From the NCBI GenBank assembly GCA_964013895.1, contig CAXGYF010000017.1, positions 1 to 33,738 of the forward strand: a DNA stretch of 33,738 nucleotides, read 5' to 3'. Within the stretch, counting starts at the first letter, position 1. Every line of letters starts with the position of its first letter. The translations under genes were made by a program, and so were the position numbers. Below are positions 31,912-33,738 of this stretch, one piece after another. Origin of the DNA: MedAcidi-G1 sp002713545. Lineage in GTDB: Bacteria; Actinomycetota; Acidimicrobiia; Acidimicrobiales; MedAcidi-G1. The notes under the pieces are model-generated. The model saw nothing but the letters and a program-made list of their open reading frames with translations. It was not told the DNA's origin and searched no databases.

Positions 31912-32946
31912 TTATTTCTGTGGGTTTAACAATCTAATCAAACCACTTCCAGAATCCATACGCCCTATGACGGCAGCATCATGTCCTGTTTCGAGCAACT
32001 TCTTAAGAGCTGTTTCAGCTTCTGCAGGTTGAACACCAAACACAAGACCTCCCGAAGTCTGCGCGTCAGCCAAGAGATGAACATCGATATCTTCTACAGA
32101 ACCAGCATCTACTCGCTCTTCAATCCACTCAAGATTCCTCTGACTCCCACCTGGCAAATTTCCTGCTAAGGCCAGCTTTCTTGCATCAGGTAGCAACGGA
32201 ACTTCTGCGACATCTATTTCTATATCAACTTTTGATTCCCTAGCTGCTCTTCCTAGATGCCCCAACAACCCAAACCCGGTTATATCAGTAGCCCCAGTTG
32301 CTCCGACTTCAATAGCTATTTCTGCTGCCTGGTCATTAAGTCTGAGCATTGATTCAATTGCCGCATCCGTTGCTTCTTTCGTTGATTCTTGCTTTTTTAT
32401 TGCCGTGGTTATCACACCCACTCCAAGCTTTTTAGTAAGTATTAATAAATCATTTTCACGAAATCCAGAATTCCTTAATAAATTTCTCGGATCCACTTCA
32501 CCCACAATAGCCAAACCGAATTTTGGTTCAGGATCTTCAACTGTATGCCCACCAGCTATTACAAAGCCCGCTTCTTCAGCAACCTGGTTAGCGCCTTCCA
32601 AAACTTCAGACAGTAGTTCTGTGGAAAGTTCTTCAGAATTCCAACCAACCAAATTAATCCCCATTAATGGTTTCGCCCCCATTGCATAAACGTCTGAGAC
32701 AGCATTAGCTGCAGCTACTTTCCCCCAAGTTAGGGCGTCGTCTATTACAGGTGTTATGAAATCCGCTGTCATTACCAACGCTCGATTTTCATCTAACTGC
32801 CAAACTGCAGCATCATCACCTGTCAATGATCCGACAATTAGATTATTTGATTTCTGTGGTTTAAGTCGGCGCAGAACCTGCTCCAAATCACTCGGAGAGA
32901 GCTTGCAGCCTCAACCAGCACCATGGCTGAATTGTGTCAGTCTCAC
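31912..32946 (-). CDS. selD: Selenide, water dikinase, a selenoprotein with in-frame UGA
   Basis: SelD makes selenophosphate from selenide and ATP. The conventional frame starts only at TTG 32886 and lacks the active site. Reading through the TGA at 32911-32913 gives RLTQFSHGAG-U-GCKLSPSDLE, aligned with E. coli SelD around Cys 17 and Lys 20. Thus Sec 12 and Lys 15 are the catalytic pair. The real start is GTG at 32946, five bases after a perfect AGGAGG (32952-32957); length is then 344 residues. Further motifs are LTGDDAAVW, MTADFITPVIDD, AANAVSDVYAMGAKP, AGGHTVEDPEPKFGLAIVG and GATDITGFGLLGHL. A hairpin after the UGA could be the SECIS. The organism must then have selA, selB and selC, none in the window. 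It follows the aminotransferase-like gene by 60 bases. Confidence 0.95.
32866..32884 (-). promoter_or_regulatory. Candidate bacterial SECIS hairpin in selD
   Basis: On the mRNA, GGAGC-AGGUUCU-GCGCC begins 27 bases after the UGA (32884 to 32868). Four of five stem pairs form, with one A-G mismatch, and the G-U-containing loop resembles the fdhF SECIS loop AGGUCU. The loop starts 31 bases after the UGA, somewhat farther than in fdhF. Function is inferred from position and loop. Confidence 0.5.
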
Positions 32947-33006
32947 GCTCACCTCCTTGCTAATAAGTTCAGAGTAGGCGACTACTCGTAAATTTTCAGG
33001 CTTTTT

Positions 33007-33738
33007 TCAAATTAATGAAACTGCTTCCAACAGTTGGTCAACATCTTCATCACCAATGTAAATGCAAACACCCGCTCGAACCGCCCCTTTTTCATCGAGA
33101 CCCAAAGGGTTCATAGCTTCAACCGCATAATTATGGCCATCCCAAACAGCTATTTTAGACTTTGCAATTTCTCGAGCTATTTCTTCAGGTTCTTTCCCAT
33201 CAACAAGAAACATCAGTGTCGGCGCCCTGTCAGTATTGTCATGGGGTCCCAATACTCTGACTTTTGGCAAATCTATGAGGCCTGTGAGTAGTCGTTCAAA
33301 CCTTGCGGACTCATGTTCAACTATTGACTCAAAACCTACACTAAGTAAAAATTTTGCAGCTTCTTTTATTCCGGCAAGAGTCTCCCAAGGCGGTGTTCCG
33401 TATTGAAATCGTCCAGCCCCTTTTTCTGGAGACGGACGCACTTTGTATACAGATAAATCGTTTAGTACTTTAGGTTCTATCCACATAATTCCTGCGTGTG
33501 GCCCATACCACTTATAAGAAGAAGTTGCGTAAACATCGCAGCCTATTTCATTAATATCAACTTTTCTGTGCGGTGTTAGATGCACTCCGTCTATAGCCAC
33601 TTTTGCGCCCACCTCATGTGCAGCTCTTGTTATAGAAGTGATATCTGGGATCGAACCAATAACATTCGATGAACCAGTTACTGCTATCCATTTCGTTCGC
33701 TGACTTATCAAATCAATAACAGATTCCGCTTCTAGTCG
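33007..33738 (-). CDS. Class V aminotransferase, cysteine desulfurase-like protein (5' end missing)
   Basis: The reading frame is open to the window edge, so the true start is upstream of base 33738; 243 codons are seen. It is a NifS/SufS-fold PLP protein: TGSSNVIGSIPDI, VAIDGVHLTPHRKVDI (the PLP-binding Asp), TSSYKWYGPHAG with the PLP lysine, and FQYGTPPWETLAGI. Where cysteine desulfurases have the catalytic loop cysteine (GHHCA or similar) this protein reads GHNYAVEAMN, so no loop cysteine is visible. This fits the cysteine desulfurase-like VC1184 group. It is 60 bases upstream of selD on the same strand and probably in one operon, so a role in selenium handling is tempting but unproven. 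Confidence 0.85.
   Translation of the reverse strand, partial: RLEAESVIDLISQRTKWIAVTGSSNVIGSIPDITSITRAAHEVGAKVAIDGVHLTPHRKVDINEIGCDVYATSSYKWYGPHAGIMWIEPKVLNDLSVYKVRPSPEKGAGRFQYGTPPWETLAGIKEAAKFLLSVGFESIVEHESARFERLLTGLIDLPKVRVLGPHDNTDRAPTLMFLVDGKEPEEIAREIAKSKIAVWDGHNYAVEAMNPLGLDEKGAVRAGVCIYIGDEDVDQLLEAVSLI

Noticed and set aside
1..33738. CRISPR arrays, insertion sequences, tRNA or rRNA genes
   Set aside because: I looked in the gaps between genes and saw no regularly spaced repeats, transposase frames with terminal repeats, or tRNA-like T-arm sequences.

Overview
The window looks like a piece of a streamlined, low-GC (about 40% by eye) actinobacterial chromosome. I think a marine member of the class Acidimicrobiia is most likely. 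The evidence is gene content: a SUF cluster with a Rieske ferredoxin between sufD and sufC, a SufU scaffold, an HhH-GPD protein of an actinobacterial family, a TB7.3-like mini biotin carrier and a fatty-acyl reductase/HAD fusion. Genes are tightly packed, intergenic gaps are short and several convergent pairs overlap at their stop codons. The placement is inference; no rRNA or tRNA is present to confirm it.

Layout. 1-4053 (minus): 5' part of murF, then a phosphonate-type ABC importer (phnD, phnC and a tandem-fused phnE). 4230-5312 (plus): ddl, which makes the dipeptide that MurF uses. 5305-5922 (minus): a TetR regulator, separated by a near-perfect tandem operator from a divergent four-gene operon at 5985-12078: acyl-CoA reductase/HAD fusion, zinc alcohol dehydrogenase, LarA-like protein and PlsC-like acyltransferase. 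This operon is the best candidate for an undescribed pathway. 12136-14418: mitochondrial-type aconitase. 14415-14648: small acidic ORF (minus). 14711-14971: gene-free, with a promoter, interlocking inverted repeats and a strong terminator on the minus strand, so a candidate structured RNA. 14998-17566: RNase HI, HhH-GPD protein, GDP-fucose synthase-like epimerase and a membrane-anchored unknown. 17704-20020: acyl-CoA dehydrogenase, MBL hydrolase and an unknown. 20072-25171: a split SUF Fe-S assembly locus, sufC-sufS-sufU on plus facing PCD-sufC2-Rieske-sufD on minus, with two SufC and no SufB. 25261-31897: excisionase-like HTH, membrane protein, GNAT, biotin carrier, carboxyltransferase, amidohydrolase, crotonase-fold protein and a kinase-like phosphotransferase. 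31912-33738 (minus): selD and a class V aminotransferase-like gene that runs off the window.

Two results change the annotation. First, selD is itself a selenoprotein gene: its true start is GTG at 32946 and an in-frame TGA at 32911-32913 sits exactly where SelD has its catalytic Cys/Sec (HGAG-U-GCK). Second, many gene starts are preceded by TANNNT followed by exactly six bases and then the start codon, the signature of leaderless transcription. This pattern supports several start choices.

The genes mostly serve lipid/acyl-CoA metabolism (reductase operon, acyl-CoA dehydrogenase, crotonase, carboxylase), cofactor assembly (SUF, selenium, biotin carrier), envelope synthesis (murF, ddl, fucose) and nutrient uptake (phn).
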